This document shows, in pieces, positions 5,319 to 5,589 of a stretch of DNA of 5,589 nt (the stretch's first letter is position 1; each line of letters starts with the position of its first letter). This DNA is from Clostridia bacterium. GTDB lineage: Bacteria > Bacillota_A > Clostridia > Oscillospirales > CAG-272. The position numbers and the translations under genes are program-made. The DNA is taken from positions 1 through 5,589 of the forward strand of contig JAFYRZ010000198.1 in assembly GCA_017546745.1 (NCBI GenBank), given 5' to 3'. A model generated the notes under the pieces. The model had not been told where the DNA came from. It made no database searches and worked only from the letters and a program-made list of their open reading frames with translations.

Positions 5319-5589
5319 ATGTTCGCTATTTTTGTAACAGGTGGAAAGCAGTACAAGGTTGCTGAGGGCGAGGTCATCTTCGTAGAGAAGCTTGGCGTTG
5401 CTGAGGGCGAGAAGGTTGTTTTCGACAAGGTTCTTTGCGTAAGCGGTGAGACTTTGACTGTTGGAACTCCTAACGTTGCCGGAGCAACTGTAGTTGCAAC
5501 CGTTCTCAAGAACGGCAAGTCCAAGAAGATCGATGTAATCAAGTACAAGGCAAAGAAGAACGAAAAGAAAAAGATCGGTCATCGTCAGG
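5319..5589 (+). CDS. rplU: 50S ribosomal protein L21 (3' end cut by the window)
   Basis: Ninety codons are present from ATG 5319 to the window edge. The start [18 protein letters not shown] and the basic stretch near the end ([15 protein letters not shown]) are typical of bacterial L21, a 23S rRNA-binding protein of the large subunit. L21 is usually about 102-103 residues, so only about a dozen residues are missing. GAGGTG (5306-5311) lies seven bases before ATG. In Firmicutes, rplU is normally followed by the small protease gene ysxB/prp and by rpmA (L27); those would lie beyond this window. The pentapeptide VAEGE occurs twice (residues 14-18 and 27-31), coded by identical 15-base stretches at 5358-5372 and 5397-5411; this fits the normal L21 pattern. 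Confidence 0.96.
   Translation, partial: MFAIFVTGGKQYKVAEGEVIFVEKLGVAEGEKVVFDKVLCVSGETLTVGTPNVAGATVVATVLKNGKSKKIDVIKYKAKKNEKKKIGHRQ

Noticed and set aside
5358..5411. Two identical 15-base direct repeats in rplU
   Set aside because: They encode VAEGE twice in positions that are also acidic in ordinary L21 proteins; highly biased codon use is enough to make the DNA identical.

Overview
The window looks like chromosomal DNA from a member of the Firmicutes (class Clostridia), probably an uncultured, gut-type lineage. The evidence is the gene order pepP-efp-(CD1247-like protein), Gram-positive-style Shine-Dalgarno sites, near-consensus sigma-A promoters with 17-bp spacers, an L21-type leader before rplU, and heavy use of CTT for leucine. 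All supported genes lie on the + strand, and no stretch longer than 300 bases lacks a gene. I see no mobile element, tRNA, rRNA or CRISPR array.

Positions 1-243 hold the 3' end of an unrecognised gene and a strong intrinsic terminator. A near-consensus promoter (257-285) then starts a tight operon of three genes. These are a YqeG-type HAD phosphatase (313-822), an endonuclease IV-like TIM-barrel protein (824-1669) and a cytoplasmic M24B Xaa-Pro aminopeptidase (1687-2751).

A second promoter (2779-2807) drives elongation factor P. Its start is best placed at ATG 2903, not at an upstream TTG. The roughly 89-nt leader is unusual: it has two hairpins, a short overlapping upstream reading frame and no good ribosome binding site. 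EF-P relieves ribosome stalls at proline runs and the preceding peptidase acts on Xaa-Pro bonds, so the pair has a loose proline theme.

After a long hairpin terminator (3471-3507) come a small acidic zinc-ribbon protein of the CD1247 type (3537-3989) and a GH88-type unsaturated glucuronyl hydrolase (4007-5167). The first carries a perfect tandem Cys/Asp heptapeptide repeat. The second is a carbohydrate-scavenging gene in an otherwise housekeeping neighbourhood. A consensus promoter (5206-5234) and a folded L21-type leader then precede rplU, which runs off the window end.

Most of the window is recognisable core genome. The points most worth a second look are the Cys/Asp repeat, the efp leader, the altered metal site of the endonuclease IV-like protein and the isolated GH88 gene. 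I do not see a convincing new multi-gene system.
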